Of a stretch of 46,146 bases of DNA, positions 16,722 to 23,347 are shown piece after piece. The position numbers were made by a program, and so were the translations under genes. The stretch is from Bacteroidales bacterium (GTDB lineage Bacteria; Bacteroidota; Bacteroidia; Bacteroidales; UBA932), in NCBI GenBank assembly GCA_009774765.1, contig VSOK01000018.1, forward strand, positions 1 through 46,146, read 5' to 3'. Numbering within the stretch: position 1 is the first letter of the stretch; every line of letters begins with the position of its first letter. The notes under the pieces were generated by a model that saw only the letters and a list, made by a program, of their open reading frames with translations, ran no database searches and was not told the origin of the DNA.

Positions 16722-16860
16722 GCAACGTGGCCATCAGACATTTTCCCGTCTGATGGCCACGCTTCGGCAAAAATACAGTTAATTATAGACACATACTTTT
16801 AATGGTGATCCGGAATCGGGCTCACCGTAAAATTCGGGGTGTTTTGTGTTTTGCTGTCCG
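16722..16860 (-). ncRNA. Candidate small RNA in the palindrome island
   Basis: On the minus strand a TACTTTTG box (16866-16873) is followed by a short hairpin (GGTGA/TCACC arms at 16804-16808 and 16822-16826) and then by a strong terminator-like hairpin (16726-16761) and a T-rich tail. The unit would give an RNA of about 135 bases with no credible coding frame. There is no clear -33 element, so the promoter is weak evidence. This is a prediction from signal order only. Confidence 0.3.
16726..16761 (-). terminator. Strong hairpin with minus-strand T tail
   Basis: A perfect 14-base stem (CGTGGCCATCAGAC at 16726-16739 and its complement at 16748-16761) with an 8-base loop. On the minus strand it is followed by TTGCTTTTTATTTTG, as in an intrinsic terminator; on the plus strand no T tract follows. 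Confidence 0.6.
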
Positions 16861-16898
16861 GAATACAAAAGTAGATTGAATGGTTCTTCCCATATCTG

Positions 16899-17012
16899 CC
16901 ACCTTCAGTCGCAATGGGGTGATATTCAATGAAAACATACTTAAGGTGGAAAAAACAGCATCCACCTTCAATTGCAAATGATTGATAATCAGCATAAATT
17001 GACTGAAGGTGG
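16899..17012. repeat. 114-base imperfect palindrome 1
   Basis: CCACCTTCAGTC (16899-16910) is mirrored perfectly by 17001-17012, and AAGGTGGA (16943-16950) by 16961-16968. Both pairs share the same exact centre (16955.5). The segments between them also match in part (TGAT..TCAAT on both arms). The motif CCACCTT therefore occurs four times in alternating orientation with symmetric spacing. Confidence 0.8.
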
Positions 17013-17021
17013 TGACTAGGA

Positions 17022-17137
17022 GCAGATGGGGCTCTGCAATGTGCTGTCTGTCAGTTGGTTGCAAAACAGTATCGCCCATATAAGATATACTGTTTTGTAA
17101 TTTGTTGAGTCTCATTTGATTGCAGAGACCCATCTGC
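17022..17137. repeat. 116-base imperfect palindrome 2
   Basis: GCAGATGGGGCTCTGCAAT (17022-17040) pairs with 17119-17137 at 18 of 19 positions, and CAAAACAGTAT (17062-17072) pairs perfectly with 17087-17097. Both pairs share the centre 17079.5. It starts 9 bases after palindrome 1 and has almost the same length and the same two-tier layout, although the sequences differ. Confidence 0.8.
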
Positions 17138-17184
17138 CCGGAATGCCGAGCCCGGCCAATCACGGTGGGGTCTATCGACCACTG

Positions 17185-17265
17185 TTGGTTCTGTTCGTTT
17201 TTTCGGTTTTGTTGATTTTGTCGGTTCTGTCGATTTTATCGGTTTTGTCTATTTTGTCGATCCGG
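17185..17265 (+). repeat. Degenerate 9-base tandem repeat
   Basis: Nine units of a TCGGTTTTG-like 9-mer in head-to-tail order, for example TCGGTTTTG at 17203 and again at 17239, TCGGTTCTG at 17221. In one frame the array reads as Ser-Val/Ile-Leu triplets, but no gene is supported there. It ends 70 bases before the araC promoter. Confidence 0.75.
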
Positions 17266-17334
17266 ATGATAGCTGAATCTTTGTATATGAATTACGGATA
17301 ATAGTACCCGAATGAAGGTTTCCTGAGGACGGTG

Positions 17335-17366
17335 TTTGGCAAAGACATAAAATCTCTATAGTTTTG
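17335..17366 (+). promoter_or_regulatory. Promoter of the AraC-family gene
   Basis: TTTG (17335-17338), a 20-base gap, then TAGTTTTG (17359-17366). The final TTG of the box is also the first codon of the longest possible frame, which argues for the later ATG at 17409 as the real start. Confidence 0.75.
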
Positions 17367-17408
17367 CCTCGTGTTGAAAATGTTATTCATAACGGCAGAA
17401 TCAGATAT

Positions 17409-18305
17409 ATGGATGAAATCATAAGGATAGATACGGTAGATGCCTACAACAAGTTTTTCGGGCTGGAGACAAAGCATCCTCTTGTCAGCGTAATAGACCT
17501 TTCAAAGGCGACTAAATGGGCGGATGAAGCCTGGTTCAGCTATGGCGTATATGCGATATTCCTGAAAAATACCAGATGTGGAGACATAAGATACGGACGC
17601 AGGACGTATGACTACCAGGAGGGTACGATAGTGTGCTTTGCTCCAGGTCAGGTTACTTATTCCGAACTTCCTCAGGGAGACCGCCCGTCCGCATACGGAA
17701 TCATATTTCATCCGGACCTGATAAAAGGCACTCCTCTTGGCCAGGAAATAAAGAATTATTCGTTTTTCTCCTATGAGACGAATGAGGCTCTGCATCTGTC
17801 CGAGGATGAGAGGCATACGATAATGGAATGTCTGCATAAGATAGACAAAGAGCTGGAACATGCGATCGACAAGCATAGCCGCAGACTCATAACGTCCAAT
17901 ATAGGGCTTCTGCTTGATTATTGTATGCGGTTCTATGACCGCCAGTTCATCACAAGAAGCTATGCGGGCAATGATGTGACCACGAAGTTCGAACAGCTTC
18001 TGAACGAGTATTTCGACAGCGGTACACCTAATCTGAACGGTCTTCCTACTGTAAGATATTTTGCGGACAAGGTCTGTCTTTCGCCCAATTATTTCGGGGA
18101 CCTGATAAGCAGGCTGACAGGGAAAACGGCTTCGGAACACATCCAGCTAAAGGTCATAGATGTCGTGAAGGAGCAGCTTCTGTCATCCGGCAAGACAATG
18201 AGCGAAATAGCCTACGACCTGGGGTTTCAGTATCCCCAGCATCTGAGCCGGATGTTCAAGAGAGTGACAGGCACGACACCGAATGCTTTTCGCCGCAACA
18301 GCTGA
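17409..18305 (+). CDS. AraC-family transcriptional regulator
   Basis: A 298-residue protein with an N-terminal cupin-like sensing domain (about residues 1-170) and a C-terminal AraC double helix-turn-helix (about 200-298), including the hallmark second-helix region MSEIAYDLGFQYPQHLSRMF followed by TGTTPNAFRR. It is a DNA-binding regulator; the effector is unknown. An upstream TTG start at 17364 is rejected because it lies in the promoter box. The next gene, a sugar O-acetyltransferase, has its own promoter only a few bases after this stop, and is a possible target. Confidence 0.92.
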   Translation: MDEIIRIDTVDAYNKFFGLETKHPLVSVIDLSKATKWADEAWFSYGVYAIFLKNTRCGDIRYGRRTYDYQEGTIVCFAPGQVTYSELPQGDRPSAYGIIFHPDLIKGTPLGQEIKNYSFFSYETNEALHLSEDERHTIMECLHKIDKELEHAIDKHSRRLITSNIGLLLDYCMRFYDRQFITRSYAGNDVTTKFEQLLNEYFDSGTPNLNGLPTVRYFADKVCLSPNYFGDLISRLTGKTASEHIQLKVIDVVKEQLLSSGKTMSEIAYDLGFQYPQHLSRMFKRVTGTTPNAFRRNS

Positions 18306-18308
18306 CAT

Positions 18309-18339
18309 TTTGATTTGTATGCTGTTCTGGCTACCTTTG
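18309..18339 (+). promoter_or_regulatory. Promoter of the sugar O-acetyltransferase gene
   Basis: TTTG (18309-18312), a 19-base gap, then TACCTTTG (18332-18339), a full match to the Bacteroidetes promoter. It lies 3 bases after the araC stop and 20 bases before the ATG at 18360. Confidence 0.85.
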
Positions 18340-18359
18340 CCGTGACTAAAAAAATCACA

Positions 18360-18947
18360 ATGGACCAGTTTGAACAATTGCGTGCAGGGGAGTGGATATA
18401 CGGCATAACCCCTGAAATCGGAAATGAGCTGTTAAGGGCTGAGGATATGTGCTTCAGGCTCAACAATATTCCTCCGTCGCACAAAGCCGAACGCGAGGCT
18501 GTCATAAAGGATCTTTTGGGATATATAGGTCCCGGATTTTTTCTTCACAGCCCGTTCAGATGCGACTTCGGTTTCAATATCTCGATCGGAGAGAATTTTG
18601 TCGGAAACTACAACATCACAATACTTGATGAAGCTGAGGTGGTCATAGGTGACAATGTGTTCATCGGTCCGAATGTCGGGATATATACTATAACCCACGC
18701 GCTTCAGCCAATGCAGCGCAATGAAGGTATAATGCGTGCGATGCCTGTCAGGATTGGCAACAATGTATGGATAGGAGCCGGTGCGGTGATTCTGCCCGGT
18801 GTGGAGATCGGAGACAATGCGGTCATAGGAGCGGGAAGCGTTGTGACCCGTAATGTTCCTGCGTCGGTGCTGGCTGCAGGAAATCCCTGCCGTACTATCA
18901 GGCCGGTTGAAGATTCGGATCATGTCGTACCTGTAGAGTTGAAATGA
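18360..18947 (+). CDS. Sugar O-acetyltransferase, maltose acetyltransferase (Maa) type
   Basis: A 195-residue acyltransferase. Residues 5-60 form the N-terminal Mac segment typical of maltose/galactoside acetyltransferases, and the rest is a left-handed beta helix built from hexapeptide repeats (IGDNVFIGPNVGIYT, IGAGAVILPGVEIGDNAVIG). The catalytic His is His113 in YTITHALQP. It transfers acetyl from acetyl-CoA to a sugar hydroxyl. The ATG at 18360 is chosen because the strong promoter box ends at 18339; an upstream TTG at 18315 would lie within the promoter. Its stop overlaps the next gene by 4 bases. Confidence 0.94.
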   Translation: MDQFEQLRAGEWIYGITPEIGNELLRAEDMCFRLNNIPPSHKAEREAVIKDLLGYIGPGFFLHSPFRCDFGFNISIGENFVGNYNITILDEAEVVIGDNVFIGPNVGIYTITHALQPMQRNEGIMRAMPVRIGNNVWIGAGAVILPGVEIGDNAVIGAGSVVTRNVPASVLAAGNPCRTIRPVEDSDHVVPVELK

Positions 18948-19468
18948 TGGAGGCATTGGAGATGAACAGCGGGGTTGAATCAGCTGTATACCGGCTGCTT
19001 GACCGTATCGGTGCGGACTATATGAAAATTGAACACGAACCGGCTGACACAATGGAAATCTGTGCCGGGATAGAACGGCATCTTGGAGCTCCTATATGCA
19101 AGAACCTTTTTCTCTGCAACCGTCAGCAGACAGATTTCTATCTGCTTATGATTCCTGCCGGCAAAGTCTTCAAGACGAAATATCTTTCTTCCCAGCTCGG
19201 ATGCGCGAGGCTTTCTTTCGCATCGGAAGAGCAGATGGTGGAGTATCTTGGGATACGCCCCGGATCTGTGTCTCCGATGGGGCTTATGAATGACAGGGGC
19301 GGGAAGGTGCGTCTGGTCATAGACCGGGACCTTCTTGTGCTGGATACATTCGGATGTCATCCCTGCGTCAATACTTCCACGGTGCGGCTCAGTATGAGCG
19401 ACCTTATTGAAAAATTCCTTCCTGCGGTTGGGCACGGCTATACAGTCGTGGATCTTGCCGGCGAGTAG
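18944..19468 (+). CDS. Prolyl-tRNA editing protein, ProXp-ala / YbaK type
   Basis: The 174-residue protein matches the YbaK/ProX trans-editing family: an N-terminal helix, the substrate-pocket region with Lys53 in ICKNLFLCN, and conserved GSVSPMGLMND and FGCHPCVNTSTVRLS segments. These free-standing domains hydrolyse mischarged Ala-tRNA(Pro). The start codon overlaps the stop of the acetyltransferase gene (ATGA), so the two are co-translated, although no metabolic link is known. The family call is firm; the exact tRNA specificity is inferred from similarity to ProXp-ala. Confidence 0.93.
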   Translation: MMEALEMNSGVESAVYRLLDRIGADYMKIEHEPADTMEICAGIERHLGAPICKNLFLCNRQQTDFYLLMIPAGKVFKTKYLSSQLGCARLSFASEEQMVEYLGIRPGSVSPMGLMNDRGGKVRLVIDRDLLVLDTFGCHPCVNTSTVRLSMSDLIEKFLPAVGHGYTVVDLAGE

Positions 19469-19483
19469 CCAGACTGTACGCCC

Positions 19484-19539
19484 TGTTTCGGCAAAGTTCA
19501 AGTAAACTTGACTCTGCTCTCGGTTTTTGACTATATTTG
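19484..19539 (+). repeat. Promoter repeat, copy A
   Basis: Contains TCGGCAAAG, the palindrome TCAAGT-AA-ACTTGA (19498-19511), CTCTGCTCTCG, and TATATTTG (19532-19539) exactly 20 bases after the palindrome. It lies in tandem with copy B at an 81-base period. Confidence 0.75.
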
Positions 19540-19549
19540 TCCTGGAGGA

Positions 19550-19620
19550 CATATATTACGTCCTGGTCTCGGCATAGTGAAAATAAATTTTCCCTCTGCC
19601 CTCGACTTTGACTATATTTG
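19550..19620 (+). repeat. Promoter repeat, copy B (S46 peptidase promoter)
   Basis: Contains CATATATTACGTCCTGG, TCTCGGCATAG, the palindrome GAAAAT-AA-ATTTTC (19579-19592), CTCTGCCCTCGACTTTGAC and TATATTTG (19613-19620), again 20 bases after the palindrome. This is the probable promoter of the peptidase that starts at 19681. Confidence 0.8.
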
Positions 19621-19680
19621 TCATCCGATATTTGGAGTTTTACAGACATTATGTTTTACCATATACGGTTTTAATAACAA

Positions 19681-21780
19681 ATGAGACATCTGTTTTTATC
19701 AGTAATTTTATCCGCAGCATTTCTGACAGCTTCTGTCACTGCACTGGCGGACGAAGGAATGTGGCTTCCTTCGCTTATTTCACAGCGTATCTCAGATATG
19801 CAGGACAAAGGTTTCAAACTGTCCGCAGAAGACATATACAGCATCAACCAGGCTTCTCTGAAAGATGCCGTCGTGCTGTTTGGACGCGGATGCACCGGGG
19901 AGATCATATCTTCCGAGGGTCTGCTGCTGACCAACCACCATTGCGGCTATGGACAGATACAGAAGCACAGCTCCCTTGAACACGACTATCTCAAAGACGG
20001 ATTCTGGGCGATGGACCGTTCGGAAGAGCTTCCGAATGACGGTCTTACTGTCAGTTTTCTGGAAAGGATGGATGATGTCACATCGGCTGTCCTTGACGGG
20101 TATTCTGCCGGAATGTCCGAGGCTGCGAGGGATTCTATAGTCAGGTCCAATTCTGCCAGGCTGATAAAGAATGCTACGGCAGACGGGAACGGCCTGAGGG
20201 CCACTGTGGAGTCGCTTTATTATGGGAACAGCTATTATATATTCATATACAGGGAATTCAGCGACGTCCGCCTGGTCGGTGCTCCGCCTTCGTCCATCGG
20301 AAAATTCGGAGGTGATACGGACAACTGGATGTGGCCGCGCCATACCGGGGATTTCTCCATTTTCAGAATCTATGCTGACAAGGACAACAATCCTGCGCCG
20401 TATTCGGAAGACAATGTACCTTACCGTCCGAAAAGATATTTCAAGATATCGTTGTCCGGGGTAGGAGAGGGTGATTTTACTTTTGTCTACGGCTTCCCGG
20501 GAAGGACTCAGGAATATATAATGTCCGAAGGTGTCCGGTATGTTTCGGAAGTGTCAGATCCTCATAAGATTGCCTTGAGGACGAAAAGGCTTGACATCCA
20601 GAGGAAATATATGGAATCAGACCGTGCGGTAAGAATACAGTATGCTTCAAAGAATGCCGGAGTTGCAAATGCCTGGAAGAAATGGCAGGGGGAGATGAAG
20701 GGTATCAACAGGCTTGGAACGGTGCAGGCAAAGCGTGCATACGAGAAGCGTTTCTCCGGATGGGCCGAAAGTGCCGGATACGGGGATGTTCTCTGGAAAC
20801 TGGATTCTTTATATAAGGCGGCTGAGCCATATTCATTTATACAGGATTATTATATGGAGACGGCATATACTGTCGAACTGGCACGTTTTGCGCGCAGTGT
20901 TATGTCGCTCAACTCAAAGGGGGCATCCGAGGAAGAATTTGATGCCGCTGCGGATGCCTTTTACAAAGACTATTATATGCCTATAGACAAAGAATGCTTT
21001 GTGGCTGTTATGGATGCCTTTGACAGGAATGTGCCGGAAGATTTCCAGCCTGCCTATTTCAGGGATATGATGTCGGAATATGGCAGTGCTGCCGTATGGG
21101 CGGATGCTCTGTTTGCAGAATCTATGTTCACCGACAGGTGCAACCGTATGCGGTTTACGGATTCTTCAGCTGTCGCTGATGACCCTGCCGTCGTGTTCTC
21201 TATGGAGTTCTCAAGATGGTACAGCCGTGACATTTATCCGGAGCTGTCACGTATCGGACGTGAGATTACTCTGCTTAACAGGGAATATATGAAGGGGCAG
21301 ATGGAGTTCGAGCCGGAAAAGGCATTCTATCCTGATGCGAATCTGACATTGAGGGTGGCATACGGTCAAGTTGCCGGATACAGCCCTTCGGACGGTATAT
21401 ATTATGAACCTTATTCCACCATCGACGGTATAATGGAAAAGGACAATCCTGAAATATATGACTACAATATACCTCAGAAACTGCGTGAACTGTATGCTTC
21501 GGAAGATTTCGGGAAGTGGACGGAAGACGGCAGGGTACCTGTCTGCTTCATAGCGACCAACCATACTTCGGGAGGAAATTCCGGCAGTCCCGTGATAAAC
21601 GCTGACGGAAACCTTGTCGGTATCAACTTTGACCGCGTATGGGAAGGTACTATGAGCGACATCGCGTTTGATCCAGCCTATTGCAGGAACATATCATTGG
21701 ACATAAGATATGTGCTGTTTATAATAGACAGGCTTGCAGGGGCGGCTCATCTGATAGAAGAGATGGAATTTGCAGACTGA
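19681..21780 (+). CDS. S46 family dipeptidyl peptidase, DPP11 type
   Basis: The 699-residue exported peptidase has a signal peptide (about residues 1-23) and a chymotrypsin-like fold with catalytic His87 (TNHHCGYG), Asp224 (PRHTGDFS) and Ser634 (GGNSGSPV). S46 enzymes release dipeptides from peptide N-termini in the periplasm or at the outer membrane of asaccharolytic and gut Bacteroidetes. Arg652 (INFDRVWEG) lies 18 residues after the serine, matching the Arg that gives DPP11 its Asp/Glu preference at P1, where DPP7 has Gly. It is preceded by two promoter repeats and followed directly by a small membrane protein. Confidence 0.95.
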   Translation: MRHLFLSVILSAAFLTASVTALADEGMWLPSLISQRISDMQDKGFKLSAEDIYSINQASLKDAVVLFGRGCTGEIISSEGLLLTNHHCGYGQIQKHSSLEHDYLKDGFWAMDRSEELPNDGLTVSFLERMDDVTSAVLDGYSAGMSEAARDSIVRSNSARLIKNATADGNGLRATVESLYYGNSYYIFIYREFSDVRLVGAPPSSIGKFGGDTDNWMWPRHTGDFSIFRIYADKDNNPAPYSEDNVPYRPKRYFKISLSGVGEGDFTFVYGFPGRTQEYIMSEGVRYVSEVSDPHKIALRTKRLDIQRKYMESDRAVRIQYASKNAGVANAWKKWQGEMKGINRLGTVQAKRAYEKRFSGWAESAGYGDVLWKLDSLYKAAEPYSFIQDYYMETAYTVELARFARSVMSLNSKGASEEEFDAAADAFYKDYYMPIDKECFVAVMDAFDRNVPEDFQPAYFRDMMSEYGSAAVWADALFAESMFTDRCNRMRFTDSSAVADDPAVVFSMEFSRWYSRDIYPELSRIGREITLLNREYMKGQMEFEPEKAFYPDANLTLRVAYGQVAGYSPSDGIYYEPYSTIDGIMEKDNPEIYDYNIPQKLRELYASEDFGKWTEDGRVPVCFIATNHTSGGNSGSPVINADGNLVGINFDRVWEGTMSDIAFDPAYCRNISLDIRYVLFIIDRLAGAAHLIEEMEFAD

Positions 21781-21781
21781 T

Positions 21782-22204
21782 ATGGAAAATTTCTGGCTTT
21801 CTATGCTCTGGTTCTGGGCGGCGTATATTCTTGTGACCTGCGTCGGAATCCTTCATTGCATATTCAATATAGTTGTGCTCAAGATGAAACCTATGGATGA
21901 GCACAGTATGGGTGAGGGCTACGAAAAGACCAAGCCTTGGCATCCTTTATACAATCTGGTGCTGTATCCTGTTGCAGGATGGCTGTATATGAAAGGCCTG
22001 TCTGATCCTGCCGTGTGTGATGCCCTGATCGCCGGAGCTGTGTGGACTGTGATATGTGTCGTTTTCGACCTTGTAGGATGGGTTCTTGTCAAACACCCGT
22101 GGAGTTTGTCGTTCAAAGAGTTCTATGTTGAATATCAGCCGTGGATAACGATGATCTATATCATCATTTTCTTCGCCCCTCTCATCGGTCTGGTCTTCTG
22201 CTGA
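21782..22204 (+). CDS. Small multi-pass membrane protein, unknown function
   Basis: A 140-residue protein with about four hydrophobic spans (roughly residues 5-30, 58-72, 80-102 and 118-138) separated by short loops rich in Trp, Tyr and Pro. I do not recognise the family. The ATG lies 1 base after the peptidase stop, so it is translated from the same transcript. An upstream TTG inside the peptidase frame would add only four residues and is less likely. A role in membrane handling of peptides is possible but not shown. Confidence 0.75.
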   Translation: MENFWLSMLWFWAAYILVTCVGILHCIFNIVVLKMKPMDEHSMGEGYEKTKPWHPLYNLVLYPVAGWLYMKGLSDPAVCDALIAGAVWTVICVVFDLVGWVLVKHPWSLSFKEFYVEYQPWITMIYIIIFFAPLIGLVFC

Positions 22205-22284
22205 ACCAGGGACTCGAACAAGTCGTGGCATACCTGTTTTTTGACAGATTGGATAGATACCAATCAGTTATGGTAAAGAAAAAA

Positions 22285-22312
22285 GGGGACATCTTCATCA
22301 GAAGATGTCCCC
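22285..22312. terminator. Terminator of tRNA-Leu
   Basis: A perfect 12-base stem (22285-22296 and 22301-22312) with the loop ATCA. On the minus strand it is followed by TTTTTTCTTT; on the plus strand only by TTT. It lies 4 bases after the tRNA and may also stop the plus-strand unit. Confidence 0.88.
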
Positions 22313-22316
22313 TTTG

Positions 22317-22398
22317 TGCGGGCGAAGGGACTCGAACCCATACGCCTCTCGGCACCAGATCCTAAGTCTGGCTTGGCTACCAATTACAACACGCCCGC
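22317..22398 (-). tRNA. tRNA-Leu (TAG)
   Basis: On the minus strand the acceptor GCGGGCG pairs with CGCCCGC, followed by discriminator A73. The anticodon stem-loop CCAGA-CTTAGGA-TCTGG contains TAG (22362-22364). A long variable arm (TGCCGAGAGGCGTA region) marks a class II tRNA. The T loop GGTTCGAGTCC is standard and CCA is not encoded. Confidence 0.96.
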
Positions 22399-22434
22399 TG
22401 AACTGATCTGCCCGTTCCCGGGGCAAACAGATTA

Positions 22435-22466
22435 CAAAGGTAAATCCTTTTTGCCGATTTTCCAAA
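22435..22466 (-). promoter_or_regulatory. Promoter of tRNA-Leu
   Basis: Minus strand TTTG (22463-22466), a 20-base gap, then TACCTTTG (22435-22442), a full match to the Bacteroidetes promoter, 36 bases before the tRNA. Confidence 0.82.
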
Positions 22467-22486
22467 TCATTTTCAGGAAGAGCCTG

Positions 22487-23344
22487 TCAGATTTTCCTGA
22501 AAGTTACACAGCACCAGTTTTCGATGGAATCGTGTCCCGCATATTCCAGTCCGGCAGTCTTGGCTGCTGTACATATCATTGGCATATCTTCCACGTAGAA
22601 TCCGCTTGTAAACAGTAGCCCGTCTTTTCTGATACAGCGTGAATATGTCGCCATATCCTGAAGAAGTATGTTCCTGTTGATGTTGGCAAGCAGTATGTCA
22701 TATTTCCCGGCCTGAAGCAGGGAGGCGTCTCCGCAGTAGGTCTCGACGCGCTTTGCTACCTTGTTGCTTCTGGCATTGTCGTATGCCGAAATTGCTGCAA
22801 CGGCATCTATGTCGATTCCGTAGACGTGACGTGCCCCCATCTTTGCGGCAAGAATGGCAAGTATGGCCGTACCGCATCCCATATCCATCACTACCTTGTC
22901 CCTTATCTCGGGCTCATTGGCAAGAAGCGCACGGCACATCATATATGTCGTCTGGTGATGGCCGGTACCGAATGCCATCTTAGGGTCTATGGTTATATTG
23001 AACCTTGTACGTTTCAGCCCTTTATGGAAAGAAGCCTTGATTGTACATTTCCCGTCGACGACAATAGGAGTGAACTGGCTTTCCCACACCGCATTCCAGT
23101 TGGTTGCCGGAAGAAGGGTCGCAGTGAATGAGGTCGTGAACCCATACTGGTCAAGACCGCTCAGCACTACTTTCAGATCCTGCTGCGAATACAGGTCTTT
23201 CTGTATGTAGCATTTCAGATAAGGCTGTTCCATAGAAAATGACTCAAATGGAAATTCTTCCAGTTCAGCCATCAGTATTTCTGCATTTTCATCGCTGTAC
23301 GGGTCAATCTTTACAGAGACCTCGATATATTCCTGACTGTTCAT
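22487..23344 (-). CDS. prmA: Ribosomal protein L11 methyltransferase PrmA
   Basis: A 285-residue class I SAM methyltransferase with a poorly conserved N-terminal substrate domain (about 1-110), the FGTGHHQTT signature, the SAM-binding glycine motif MDMGCGTAILAILAAKMGA (about 165-185), an acidic IDID at the end of strand 2, and the LLANINRNIL active-site segment. It methylates ribosomal protein L11. Length is typical. It starts 3 bases after the AsmA stop and is the last gene of a three-gene minus-strand unit (glycosyltransferase, AsmA, prmA). Confidence 0.95.
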   Translation of the reverse strand: MNSQEYIEVSVKIDPYSDENAEILMAELEEFPFESFSMEQPYLKCYIQKDLYSQQDLKVVLSGLDQYGFTTSFTATLLPATNWNAVWESQFTPIVVDGKCTIKASFHKGLKRTRFNITIDPKMAFGTGHHQTTYMMCRALLANEPEIRDKVVMDMGCGTAILAILAAKMGARHVYGIDIDAVAAISAYDNARSNKVAKRVETYCGDASLLQAGKYDILLANINRNILLQDMATYSRCIRKDGLLFTSGFYVEDMPMICTAAKTAGLEYAGHDSIENWCCVTFRKI

Positions 23345-23347
23345 ACG

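Larger units (their letters stand above)
16320..17358. other. Gene-free island rich in inverted repeats
   Basis: About 1,040 bases lie between the tRNA-His terminator and the araC promoter. Reading frames of 60-115 codons exist on both strands, but none has a recognisable family, signal, or start context, and they overlap each other and the hairpins. The stretch holds a plus-strand promoter-like site (TTG 16415-16417, 21 bases, TACATTTG 16439-16446), two perfect hairpins (16643-16676, 16726-16761), two long imperfect palindromes (16899-17012, 17022-17137) and a 9-base tandem repeat (17185-17265). It could be a remnant of a mobile element or encode structured RNA. Nothing identifies it further. 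Confidence 0.6.

Noticed and set aside
16822..17163. A 113-codon minus-strand frame across both long palindromes
   Set aside because: It starts with GTG, has no recognisable domain, and its sequence is largely dictated by the palindromes. It might be a relic, but I cannot support it as coding.
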